From Erinaceus europaeus (taxonomy: Eukaryota > Chordata > Mammalia > Eulipotyphla > Erinaceidae): DNA of 64,000 nt. Below the pieces are notes generated by a model. That model had not been told where the DNA came from. It searched no databases and saw only the letters and a program-made list of their open reading frames with translations. The DNA is taken from assembly GCF_950295315.1 (NCBI RefSeq), contig NC_080164.1, positions 115,268,890-115,332,889 on the forward strand. The letters are read 5' to 3'. The stretch's first letter is position 1, and the number at the start of each line of letters is the position of its first letter. Position numbers and translations under genes: made by a program. Of this stretch, positions 22,111 through 32,690 are shown in pieces.

Positions 22111-23559
22111 GTTTTTCCAATAGTGAGTAATCCTTTTTCTATAATGTGAATAGCATTAGGGGGGAAAAAACACACTTTTCCAATTTTGAAAAGAGCAACT
22201 ATTCTGATGTTGCAGGAACATTCCCAGGTGTTCTGAATGGGGGAAGGAAACTATAAATGAAACCAAACTGGAGATTTTTGACTTCATAAAAGGAACAAAG
22301 CTTTTCAAGATATGTTCATTCAGAAAGTTTATACTTATGGTATTATTTTCCTAGGTGGGATTTTGCTTTTTTGTATAGCTTAAAGGACAAATTCCCCATC
22401 CATTCTTTCACAGGGTTTTGTTTTGTATTTAGAATTAATAGCCCAGCAAGCAAAAATAGCCTCTGATGCTTGACAGAAAAGCCAATTCAAGAGCCACAAG
22501 AGTTAGTACTCAAAATCAGTCTCAGGTCATCAGAGAAATATATGAATCTGCTCTACAAATGACTGATTTCACATTTATGTTTAAGTTAAATGGCTCTGCT
22601 ATGAAGACATCTGTTTTATGAATACTAACATTTAGACTGTGTAAAGAAGAACAAACAAATTTCTCTCCTAAGAAATTCCTCGCTGAAACAGAACATAGTC
22701 TATTAACTTATGTAAAGCCTGGTGTAGAAATCCACCCTATTTTCATACATGGGTAGAGACAGCTTCCCACAACATGTGGAGTCTCTTAAGGCTGTTTGTG
22801 GTGAGAGAGAAATTGCAATCTTTGTCCCAGACCATTCACATGAAGTGGGCTGAGAAATGGATCCATGAGGAAGGAGGTGGGTGAGAATTTTCCAGTTTGG
22901 CTAGGCCTGGACATGACCTTTCTACCTGGAATATACACACTTCTGGGTCTTGGAAATACATTTTACTTTCCATTTGATGAGTATTTAACCTCAACTATCA
23001 ATAGTTATTTGTGTTAAAGAAGTAACTTTTGCATAGGAAAACAAGGGGATTTGTCAAGAAGGTTAAGAATAAAGAACTGATTTCCAACTTTCAGTCATGT
23101 CTCCTGGTCCATGCTACTGTGGTTAACCCATGCTCTTTGTGCAGTACTGTTTTCTGCAGACGATTGAACTTGAAGATAATCTTGTTATACTTTCACCTCT
23201 ATTGCTCATGTTGCAAAAAACAGTAGGTATGTTAAGTATTCTAGAAAAACACTTATACATTCCTTTCCTTCTCTCCAGTATTCACTTACATATGAGGAAC
23301 TAACTTCATCATCACGTCACTATTTGGCAATCAATATCCAAGTGTAAATGATCTGCTTATGTTCTAAAACAAATAATTTAAATCTGATTTAATCTGGGGA
23401 AATGAAGCTGATGTCTATCGGTTGTTTTCAGGACAGTTTAATAAAATAAGTAGTGATCATAAAAATGCTATTAGCTCACAATTAGAAAATGCAGGTGCTT
23501 TCTATAATCTTTTGTAGCAAGTAGTTATAGAAAAATGTGGTATTTTTTTTTTGAAAATA
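22111..23559. other. Unique sequence, no recognisable gene
   Basis: No repeat or gene signature recognised. The ORF at 23029-23226 is cysteine-rich at its end by chance and has no recognisable domain. Confidence 0.5.
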
Positions 23560-23700
23560 CATTTTTTATGGATCAGAAAATGAGAGCTCAAATTAATTAT
23601 TATGCTCAAGGTCACATATTTAGTAAGAGAGAAGCTAAAATTGGGTAGCTGTATTGCCCAACTCCAGGTCTGAACTTGTTGCTTTTGTAATGTCTTTTGC
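23560..23700 (-). mobile_element. MIR (ancient SINE)
   Basis: 'gatcagaaaatgagagctcaaattaattattatgctcaaggtcacatatttagtaagagagaagctaaaattgggtag...caactccaggtctgaac' follows the MIR pattern 'gaaactgaggctc...caaggtcacacagctagtaag...ccaggtctg', in reverse orientation. MIR copies are shared across mammals, so this one is much older than the L1s here. Confidence 0.75.
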
Positions 23701-23854
23701 TGCTTTCTTGACTAGGCCAAAAATCCTAAGACCACTGTGGCTTTACCTCTTCTTTTGGTTTGTATGTCTATCTAGCCTCCCTCCCTGCCACCCAGGTTTC
23801 TAGTTCCCTCATGCTGCCATAGTTGGTCAAATGTGTAAAGTTGTTAATTTTTTT

Positions 23855-23975
23855 TCCAGAGCAGTGCTCAACTCTGGCTTATGGTAGTGTTGGGGACTGA
23901 ACCTGGAATTTTGGAGGCTCAGGCCTGATAGTCTTTTTGCATAACCATTATTATGCTGTCTCCCCAGCCATTAAC
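23855..23975 (-). mobile_element. tRNA-derived SINE (short head type)
   Basis: 'ccagagcagtgctcaactctggcttatggtagtgttggggactgaacctggaattttggaggctcaggcctgatagtctttttgcataaccattattatgctgtc' is the reverse complement of the family seen at 9380-9540. Confidence 0.75.
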
Positions 23976-24039
23976 CTCTTTTTTCCCCTTGAAGATGGAA
24001 ATGTACATGATGGTTTTATTTTATTTTTTAAAACTATTT

Positions 24040-24215
24040 TCTTAATTCTTTTCTTTTTGAGATTTCATTTACTTATTCATGAGAAATATAGGAAGAGAGA
24101 GAAAGAACCAGACATGACTCTGTTACATTTGCTGCTGGGGATCCAACTCAGGACCTCATGTTTGAGAGTCCAGTGCTTTATCCACGGGTCCACCTCCCAG
24201 ACCACCATTAACCAT
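24040..24215 (-). mobile_element. tRNA-derived SINE (second hedgehog type)
   Basis: 'tttgagatttcatttacttattcatgagaaatataggaagagagagaaagaaccagacatgactctg...gctgctggggatccaactcaggacctcatgtttgagagtccagtgctttatccacgggtccacctcccagacc'. The reverse strand carries the promoter-like head. A similar copy lies at 35250-35375. Confidence 0.75.
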
Positions 24216-24794
24216 GATGATTTTATAAACAGAGACAGCAAACGATGGTTACAACAAATTAATGAATCAAAGGATTTCCACCCTGGGTTCATGTTTTGGG
24301 GGAGCTGGGGATTTATCTGTAATACTCTAAAGATTGTGTGTAGTCTAGGTTTCTTCACCTAGGATACTGGTAGGGAGAAGGGATTATAGTGTTTCCAAAG
24401 CCACACAACTCAGTCCTCCTGATAAGGATTCAGTTTTGCAGAATTTGATATCTAATCAAGATTCAGAAAGCCCTGTGCTAGGAAATATTTCCTGAGAGCA
24501 TAGAACATTTGTTTTTGTTGTAAGGACTTCTAAAATGTTGATATGAGTTATAAGGATAAATAGTGGTCGTTGATTCAGAATTCAGTGTTTTGGAACCAAT
24601 GAGACCCTTCTTTGCATAAATATGACACTTTTAGCTTGTGTTTCTCATTAGGGCTTCTCACAAGTAGGGAGAGTTTTTCTGAGTTATGCCATATCTCCTG
24701 CTACCATTGGAAGTTATTTTATTTTTTTTTTAATAAATGCTTAGCCTTGGAAAACTGAACCCAGAAAACACTTTCACACTTTAATCTAATAGAC

Positions 24795-24795
<1 letters not shown>
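24216..24795. other. Unique sequence, no recognisable gene
   Basis: Nothing recognised. It precedes a TG microsatellite. Confidence 0.5.

Positions 24796-24832
<37 letters not shown>
24796..24832 (+). repeat. (TG)n microsatellite
   Basis: About 18 perfect TG units. Confidence 0.95.
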
Positions 24833-24835
<3 letters not shown>

Positions 24836-25014
24836 AGAGACAGGGGTGGCAATTCTCTAACTTATGAAGTGCTGCAGTTGATGTAGTATTTCACAGTGCC
24901 AAAACAACCTACTTTTTACATTATATATAGGTTACCTTTGTAACTTTAGAAAACTTTGAGTTTATATCTTAGAGTGGAGATTGATAAAGATAAAAGTAGC
25001 TGAAAAATATCTTA

Positions 25015-25658
25015 GGTTTCTGGAAGATGGTGGACTGAGAAGCTGCTAGTGGCTGAGCTCTGACCACATCTCCTGGAAACGCTTCCAAAGTCACAGACCC
25101 CAGCCCCCACACCACCAAACAGTGTGCTTTTTTCAATTCACTGATACACATTCGGGAATTTCGATTCACTGCACTTTAATTACAGTTCTTTTTCTTATCT
25201 TTTCCCTTTTCTCTCTCTTGCCTCTTTTTTTTTTTATCGTGTCATAAACTTCTTCCTTCTTTGCCTTTCTGAATTTGTGAATTATTTTGGGGAAGAAATC
25301 TGACTCAGAGTGGACTCTCTATGTGTGTATCTCTGCTCTAGTTCCCTTTCCCCTATTGTTACCCCTAGAATGTACAGTGGATAGTAGATTTGCATAACTG
25401 TCTATTCTTGCTATCCTTTCTTTCTTTTCTCTTTATTCTTCACTGGGATTTGGTTACTATTTATTCACGGAATGGAGAAATTGTTTGGCTAACTGGTAAC
25501 GATTAAACTGCTTCAATACTTGCTTCAGTTGCTACTGTAATTCCTGAGGTTGGTGAGTGCAATTGTCATAAAGGTATTTAGTACAGTGTTACTTGTACTC
25601 AAGACACAACAACTGAGGAACAACAGATCATAAAAAAAGAAACACATAAATCAAAAAA
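25015..25658 (+). promoter_or_regulatory. L1 5' UTR with YY1-like start
   Basis: The leader starts with 'ctggaagatggtggactgagaagctgc'. AAGATGGTGG is close to the YY1 site that sets the L1 transcription start in other mammals. It is about 640 bases long, CT-rich in the middle, and has no long ORF. Its second half shares blocks with the leader of the minus-strand L1 ('gactcagagtggactctct', 'ctagaatgtacagtggatagtagatttgcataa', 'actgcttcaatacttgcttcag'). Confidence 0.75.
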
Positions 25659-26572
25659 GTGGGTAGATCAAAAACAAATAAAGCTGCTACTCCAATGAAT
25701 GAAGACAAGAGCCCAGAAGAAACTACAAATCAGCCAGAAGTAACCATAGATAAGAAAAGTATGCAAGCAATAATAAACTTATTAATCACAGAAATGAAAA
25801 CAACATTGGAGGAAAGGAATGGCAGTATTAGGGAAACAACAGTTGAGACCCCCAAGGAAAATACTGATTATCTTGAGGCAATTAGAGAACTGAAAGCTGA
25901 AATAGCTGTAATGAAGAAAGAAGCTGAGGCAAGGGAAAGCAGACTAACAGAAGCAGAAAACAGAATTAGTCAGACAGAGATGAGTTAGAGAAAACGAACA
26001 AAGAGGTGAAAGAGCTTAAAAAGAGATTGAGAGACACTGAAAACAACAATAGAGACATATGGGATGATCTCAAAAGAAGTAACATTCGTATAATTGGCCT
26101 GCCAGAGGAAGAAAGAGAGGAAGGGGAAGCAAACATTCTAGAGGAAATAATACAAGAAAACTTCCCAGACCTGAATAACAGAAAGGACATCAAGATTCAA
26201 GAGGCCCAGAGAGTACCAAACAGAATCAACCCAGACCTGAAGACACCAAGACACATCATAGTCACAATGAGAAGAAGTAAGGATAAAGAAAGGATCCTAA
26301 AGGCTGCAAGAGAGAAACGAAAAGTCACATACAAGAGAAAACCCATAAGATTATCTGCAGACTTCTCCACTCAAACTCTAAAAGCCAGAAGGGAGTGGCA
26401 AGATATCTATCGAGCCCTGAATGAAAAAGGGTTTCAACCAAGGATAATATATCCTGCTAGACTTTCATTCAAACTAGATGGAGGGATCAAAACCTTCTTA
26501 GACAAACAACAGTTAAAGGAGGCAACCATCACCAAGCCGGCCCTGAAAGAGGTTCTAAAAGACCTCTTATAA
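25659..26572 (+). pseudogene. L1 ORF1, one frameshift and lost start codon
   Basis: ORF1 encodes the trimeric RNA chaperone of the L1 particle. The start is GTG (25659) where related copies have ATG. The first frame is open to 25988 and contains a Glu/Lys-rich coiled coil (about residues 45-105). A frameshift near 25980 moves the reading to the frame open from 26006 to 26572 (188 codons). That part carries the coiled-coil end, the RNA-recognition region (RIIGLPEEE) and the C-terminal region (RHIIVTMRRSKDKERIL...), ending Leu-Leu-stop. Total length of about 300 residues is normal for ORF1. Confidence 0.9.
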
Positions 26573-26636
26573 ACAAGAACATCACTATAATGATTGCAAT
26601 ATATCAGAGCAAACAAAAAAAATTTTTTTTTGAACA

Positions 26637-29515
26637 ATGGCACTACAATACATTAAATCCATGAATCAATGAACGTCAATGGCTTAAACTCACCCATCAA
26701 AAGGTACAGGGTAGGGGGATGGATCAGAAAACATAACCCAACCATATGCTGCTTGCAATAATCCCATCTGTCACAGCAAGATAAACACAGACTTAAAGTG
26801 AAAGGATGGAAAACTCTCATACAGGCTAACGGACCACAAAAAAGGGCAGGAACAGCCATTCTCATCTCAGACACAATAGATTTTAAATTTAAAAAAGTAA
26901 TAAAAGATAGGCAAGGACATTACATAATGATTAGAGGATCAATCAGCCAAGAAGACTTAACAATTATTAACATCTATGCACCCAATGAGGGACCATCTAA
27001 ATACATTAATCATCTACTGAAAGAATTTCAAAAATATATCAATAGTAATACAATAATAGTGGGAGACTTCAATACCCCACTCTCACACTTAGACAGATCA
27101 ACAAAGCAGAGAACCAATAAAGATACAAGACAATTGAATGAAGAGATTGACAGACTAGATCTCTTGAGTCCTTCACCCTAGAAAACTGGAATACACCTTC
27201 TTTTCAAATACACATAACACATACCCAAGGATAGAACACATGTTAGGCCACAAAGACAGAATCAATAAACTCAAGAGCATTGAAATCATCCCAAGTATCT
27301 TCTCAGAACACAGTGGACTAAAGCTAACAATCAACAACAAACAGAAAATTATTAAAAGTTACAGAATTTGGAAACTAAACAACATATTCCTTAAGAACCA
27401 CTGGGTCAGAGACTCACTCAAGCAGGAAATTCAAATGTTCCTGGAAACTAATGAAAATGAAGACACAAGCTATCAAAATATTTGGAACACAGCTAAAGCA
27501 GTACTGAGAGGGAAACTTATAGCCATACAATCACATATTAAACACCAAGAAGAAGCTCAAATGAACGACCTTACTGCACACCTCAAGGACTTAGAGGAAG
27601 AGGAACAAAGGAACCCTAAAGCAACCAGAAGGACAGAAAGCACTAAAGTTAGAGCAGAAATAAACAACATCTGTTGTAGAGCCAGATGTTGTAGTGTGCG
27701 GGCCGCCGAGAAGAGAGAGAGAGGGTCCGGAGCGAAGAGGAAACACAAATATTTATTCACGCTGGCACCTCAGAGTTGGGTGTTAGAGAAGCAGGTTGGG
27801 CCACGTGGAGGTAGAGAAAATGGCCGCCTCACGCAGTAACCTTTCCTGTGTCTGAACACCAGAGTGGAGCGCCGGCAAGAGAGCGATGTGTGGAAAACGA
27901 AGGGTTTTTATAGGAGTAGCTTTCGTGAGAATGGGAAGGGGGAGGAGTAACCATAGCACTCCAGGATAGGATGATAACTCTCGTGAGAATGGGAGGGGGG
28001 AGGAGTGACCTGAGCACTCCAGATATCGCGGGGATATAGACAATGTCCTGAGGGCACAACATGACTGAACAGGCACTCCGAGAATGTCCCAACTCTCCAG
28101 GGAACTAGCAGTAGCCTGAGGGGACAACATGGCAGATGTGACTGCATTGGCACAATTTCCCAGCAAACATCGAAAATAAAAGAACCATACAAAAGATCAA
28201 GGAAGCCAAATGTTGGTTCTTTGAAAGATTAAACACAATTGACAACCCCCTAGCCAGACTCACCAAACAAAAAAGAGAGAAGACTCAAATTAATAAAATT
28301 GTAAACGATGGAGGAGATATCACAACTGACACCACAGAAATCCAGAGAATCCTGCGAAACTTCTATGAAGAGCTATATGCCACCAAGCTAGAGAATCTGG
28401 AAGAAATCAATCCCCACACCCATGGACATCTAATCTTTGATAAGGGGGCCCAAAGGATTAAATGGAAAAAGGAGGCTCTCTTCAATAAATGGTGCTGGGA
28501 AAACTGGGTTATAACATACAGAAGAATGAAATTGAACCACTTTATCTCACCAGAAACAAAAATCAACTCTAAATGGATCAAAGACTTAGATGTCAGACCA
28601 GAAACAATCAAATACTTAGAGGAAAACATTGGTAAAACACTTTCCCACCTACACCTCAAGGACATCTTTGATGAATCAAACCCAATTGCAAGGAAGACTA
28701 AAGCAGAAACAAACCAATGGGACTACATCAAATTGAAAAGCTTCTGCACATCCAAAGAAACTATCACACAAACAAAGAGACCCCTCACAGAATGGGAGAA
28801 GATCTTCACATGCCATACATCAGACAAGAAACTAATCACCAAAATATATAAAGAGCTCAGCAAACTTAGCACCAAAAAAGCAAATGACCCCATTGAAAAA
28901 TGGTCAGGGGATATGAACAAAACATTCACTACAGAGGAGATCCAAAAGGCTAACAAACATATGAAAAACTGCTCTAGGTCACTGATTGTCAGAGAAATAC
29001 AAATTAAGACAACACTAAGATACCACCTCACTCCTGTAAGAATGGCATACATCAAAAAGGACAGCAGCAACAAATGCTGGAGAGGTTGTGGGGACAGAGG
29101 AACCCTTTTACATTGCTGGTGGGAATGTAAATTGGTACAGCCTCTGTGGAGAGCAGTCTGGAAAACTCTCAGAAGGCTAGACATGGACCTTCCATTGGAT
29201 CTAGTAATTCCTCTCCTGGGGTTATAACTTAAGGACTGCATAACACCCAACCAAAAAGAGGTGTGTACTCCTATGTTCATAGCAGCACAATTCATAATAG
29301 CTAAAACCTGGAGGCAACCTAGGTGCCCAACAACAGATGAGTGGCTGAGAAAGCTGTGGTATATATACACAATGGCATACTATGCAGCTATCAAGAACAA
29401 TGAACCCACCTTCTCTGACCCAACTTGGACAGAGCTAGAAGTAATTATGTTAAGTGAGCTAAGTCAGAAAGATAAAGATGAGTATGGGATGATCCCACTT
29501 ATCAACAGAAGTTGA
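26637..29515 (+). pseudogene. L1 ORF2 lacking the reverse-transcriptase region, split by an LTR
   Basis: ATG at 26637 is followed by a frame break near 26670. Endonuclease parts are open at 26798-27181 (NIYAPNEGPS, GDFNTPLS) and 27240-27671. The usual SDHSG reads SEHSG, with GAA at 27306-27308. The frame is then cut by the solo LTR at 27672-28165. It resumes at 28172 and at about 28403-28411 jumps from LENLEE to PHTHGHLIFDKG, skipping some 1.4 kb that in the minus-strand copy encodes the RT. The C-terminal part is open at 28526-29227 with the Cys-rich segment CWRGCGDRGTLLHCWWEC, and ends at 29515. It cannot make an active enzyme. Confidence 0.92.
27666..28171 (-). mobile_element. Solo LTR with 6-base TSD inside L1 ORF2
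   Basis: The LTR spans 27672-28165 (494 bases), bounded by TGTTGTAG...CCCAGCA, and is flanked by AACATC at 27666-27671 and 28166-28171. On the minus strand it has TATAAAA (27912-27906) and AATAAA (27757-27752), so transcription would run leftwards. A 6-base TSD with TG...CA ends fits class II (betaretrovirus-like) elements. A near-direct repeat ('ctctcgtgagaatgggagggggaggagtgacc') occurs at about 27926-28010. The internal part was lost by LTR-LTR recombination. The L1 reading frame continues exactly across it. Confidence 0.93.
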
Positions 29516-30523
29516 GGAAGAAGATCTGAAAGGGAAACTAAAAGCAGGACCTGACCAAATTGCTGTGTATTTGATATGCGGACTCTCTCAAAAGCCTAGA
29601 CCAAGTAGATCAGAAGCATCCAATAGCACAGCTATATACAAGATACTGGACAGCAGGAACCTCACATCTCCACTATAGAGCCCCTACTTCCCCCAGTCCT
29701 GGAACCCTTGGATAGGGCCCACTTTCCTGTATGCCTCTCCCAATCCATATCAAATAATATTGCATCTGCCGATCACAACCTAACCAACGCAACGATTGCC
29801 ACCTCAACATGCTTTACTTCAGACTGTGTCCAGAGACTTCACATGTGGAATGACAACCCTTCAGCTTCATTACTCGGGTGAGACCTTTCCTTTTATAGTA
29901 CACTCTAATTTCATCTCAGGTGGTTCACTTTCTAACAAAGTCCCAAAACCTAGATATATACCAGTTTCTGTGATAGAGAGCTTATTTTCACATGTATCCA
30001 TAAACTACTGCAAAATATATACCTGAAAGCAGAAGTACACTACAGTTTGCAGTGAGTACCTCCCTAACACTTCCTCTCCACTATTCCAAGCTTTGGGTCC
30101 ATGATTGCTCAACAAATTGTTTGGCTTTGTAGGTTAACTCTCTTTTCAATCACCAGGTTCCAGATGCCATCAGGATGCTAGCCAGGCTTCCCTGGATTGA
30201 AGACCCCACCAATGTGTCCTGGAGCTCAGCTTCCCCAGAGACACACCCTACTAGGGAAAGAGAGAGGCAGACTGGGAGCATGGACCGACCAGTCAACGCC
30301 CATTTTCAGCGGGGAAGCAATTTCAGAAGCCAGACCTTCCACCTTCTGCAACCCTCAATGACCCTGGGTCCATGCTCCCAGAGGGATAGAGAATGGGAAA
30401 GCTATCAGGGGAGGGGGTGGGATATGGAGATTGGGTGGTGGGAATTGTGTGGAGTTGTACCCCTCCTACCCTATGGTTTTGTTAATTAATCCTTTCTTAA
30501 ATAAAAAAAAATTAAAAAAAAAA
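29516..30523 (+). mobile_element. L1 3' UTR and A-rich tail
   Basis: About 980 bases after the ORF2 stop and then an A-rich tail from 30501. Landmarks that identify truncated copies elsewhere are: 'gacagcaggaacctcacat', 'agactgtgtccagagacttc', 'caccaggttccagatgcc', 'caatgtgtcctggagctcagc', 'cagcggggaagcaatt' and 'ggtggtgggaattgtgtggagttgtacccctcc'. Confidence 0.9.
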
Positions 30524-30536
30524 GAAAAGTATCTTA

Positions 30537-31400
30537 AAGTAGACAGAGCTGCCGGTTGACATGGCCCTACAGGAATCATGATGTAGACTTGTCTGTACCA
30601 TTAAATGAATTAAGAATGCATGTCAGCTGTGCAGGGTTTTAAATTTTTCTCTACTTCCAGTCTGAAGAATTAGTGCAGCTTGGTTTTATCAGTGGTCGTG
30701 TACAGGTCCCATGGGTAAGAGAAATAGCATACATAGCTTTTTATTCACAGAAATAAATACCTGTAACAAGATGACCAGCTTTGGGTGTTTCCCCCTGAAC
30801 ATCAATTTCTACAGGGTGATGTAATAAGGGCCAGATGACACTCTCACACATAGTAGGTTGAGTTTTTGGAAAGGAATGTTGAACTGAGGAAACAGGAGCC
30901 ATTTATAATAGACAGTAAACACACCTACCCTTTGATTTGGTGGGAAACACTGTCTCTCTCCTCCAAAGCAGCTTTCTACACAAGTCTGGAAAATATAGCC
31001 TATAAAAAAGGTCATTCAAAGGCTTTACTTTTAAAATATATATATTTTATTTGTTTATTTATTTATTTTGTTGCCCTTGTTGTCAATAGCTTTACTTTTA
31101 AGAGATGCAGGAATACAAGAAGCTTGTGAGGGCTATCTCACAACAGCTTATTTCTCTTCTTTATATTTATTGGTATTTTTCCATTTTCTGATATTCCTTC
31201 TTCACCATCACCTGGTACTTAGCACCAAGACCAACAGAGCAAAATGGTCAATTGTCAGTTCAGTACTTTATTTGGAACTATTTATAGCTGACATAATCAT
31301 TTATGTGGAATTAAGCACTAAGGCTAAGTAAAACAACATTTGTGTAGGAATTACTCTGCAAGGACATGTGTTCTCTCAAGATTGGGCTGAGGTGGTCTAG
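30537..31400. other. Unique sequence, no recognisable gene
   Basis: No gene seen. A short '(ttta)n' run and 'ttttgttgcccttgttgtcaatagc' at about 31040-31090 may be a fragment of the SINE family in reverse. Confidence 0.5.
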
Positions 31401-31419
31401 AGTCATGCCTAGGGCACTG

Positions 31420-31712
31420 GTGGTCGCGCAGCAGGTTAACTGCACAAGGTGCTAGGCACAGGGACTGGCACCACTTTAGGGGGGATCACTTCTCAAGCAG
31501 TGAAGCAGGTCTGCAGGTGTCTTTCTCTACCCCTCTGTCTTACCTTCCTCTTTCGATTTCTCTCTGTCCTATCCAACAATAGCAGCAATGACAACAATAG
31601 CAATAACAACAACAACAAGGGCAACAAAATAGGAACGATGTCCTCCAGGAGCAATGGATCTGTAGTGCAGGCACTGAGCCCCAGAAATAACCCTGGAGGA
31701 AAAAAAAGTGTC
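31420..31712 (+). mobile_element. tRNA-derived SINE, long form
   Basis: 'gggcactggtggtcgcgcagcaggttaactgcacaaggtgctaggcacagggactggcacc', 'gcagtgaagcaggtctgcaggtgtctttctctacccctctgtcttaccttcctcttt', 'tccaacaatagcagcaatgacaac', 'gtgcaggcactgagccccagaaataaccctggagg' and an A-rich tail. Confidence 0.88.
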
Positions 31713-31894
31713 ATGTCTGGAAAGGCTAAAACCTGGAAAGGAAAGTCTGCATGCAGAGAATGTAGCATCTAGTTCTAGGCTCATAGACATGGTGTTGAGA
31801 GAGGTAAAAGCATTGCCAAGTGTAGTGGCCTTCACATAACTGAGCAAACTAGATTAAAGACTGTTTCCTTTAATAATAGACTTCTGGTTGTTTT

Positions 31895-32145
31895 CTCTTT
31901 GGCCCTGCACTTAGATCTCTTTTCTTCAACCCCCACCCCTTTAGTGATTTAACAGATTATGAAATAATAGGATTATATTTCCACATGATTCCCATCACCA
32001 AAGTTCTGTTTCCCTACTTTCATCCCTGCCTGTCCCCCACTGATAACCACCATAATTCTCCCAAGGTCTTGTAGACAGGTTCATTATTTTTTGTTTTAGT
32101 TCATACATTTCAGTTGTCTATATTTCACATAGAAGTGAAAACATC
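31895..32145 (-). mobile_element. Old L1 3' part (left half)
   Basis: 'gatttaacagattatgaaataataggattatatttccac...cccatcaccaaagttctg...cttgtagacaggttcattattttttgttttagttcatacatttcagttgtctatatttcacatagaagtgaaaacatc' resembles the reverse strand of the end of ORF2 and 3' UTR of an older L1. It continues after the SINE at 32450. Confidence 0.6.
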
Positions 32146-32463
32146 TAGTAGTTGCTTTTCTTTCTTATTTTTTATTTTCCCTTTTGTTGCCCTTGTTTTT
32201 TATTGTTGTAGTTATTATTGTTGTTGTTATTGATGTCATCATTGTTAGATAGGACAGAGAGAAATGGAGAGAGGAGGGGAAGACAGAGAGGGGGAGAGAA
32301 AGACACCTGTAGACCTGCTTCACCGCCCGCCACCTGTGAAGCAACTCCCCTGCAGGTGTGGAGCTGGGGCCTCCAACTGGGATCCTTCCTCTGGTCCTTG
32401 CACTTTGTGCCACCTGTGCTTAACCCACTGCACTACCGCCTGACTCCCATAGTAGTTGCTTTT
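32146..32463 (-). mobile_element. tRNA-derived SINE with perfect 14-base TSD
   Basis: The element is 32160-32449, in reverse ('gggagtcaggcggtagtgcagtgggttaagcacaggtggcacaaagtgcaagg...'). It is flanked by tagtagttgctttt at 32146-32159 and 32450-32463. It splits an older L1 whose halves are contiguous without it. The TSD shows L1-type target-primed insertion. Confidence 0.93.
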
Positions 32464-32690
32464 TACTACCTTCCTTACTTCACTAGGAGTAATCACAATT
32501 CCATCCATTTTGTCCCAAAGGACATGATATCATCTTTTAAATTGCCAAGGAGTACTTCATTGAGTATATGTCCCTTAACTTCTTTATCCAGTCACTTAGA
32601 TAGATCCCTTTTCAGTACTGCTGTGGTCTTGTTGTCTGCTACAAGTGACCTTCCTTACTGTGAACATCATTACCCACAATCCATTGCCAC
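32464..32690 (-). mobile_element. Old L1 3' part (right half)
   Basis: 'ccttacttcactaggagtaatcacaattccatccattttgtcccaaaggacatgatatcatc...gagtacttcattgagtatatgtcccttaacttctttatccagtcac' is the reverse strand of the end of ORF2 of an older L1. The same type occurs at 52655-53240. Confidence 0.65.

Larger units (their letters stand above)
25002..30536 (+). mobile_element. L1 complete at both ends, with TSD
   Basis: The element runs from 25015 (gtttctggaagatggtgga) to the A-rich tail ending at 30523. It is flanked by gaaaaatatctta (25002-25014) and gaaaagtatctta (30524-30536), a 13-base TSD with one mismatch. Order: 5' UTR, ORF1, ORF2 and 3' UTR. It was later broken by a solo LTR (27672-28165), and it lacks the central part of ORF2. 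The net length is 5.5 kb including the LTR. It is the best reference in the window for both ends of this L1 family. Confidence 0.93.

Noticed and set aside
28403..28411. RNA splicing as the cause of the L1 internal deletion
   Set aside because: No GT-AG borders fit, while a 5-base microhomology explains the junction.
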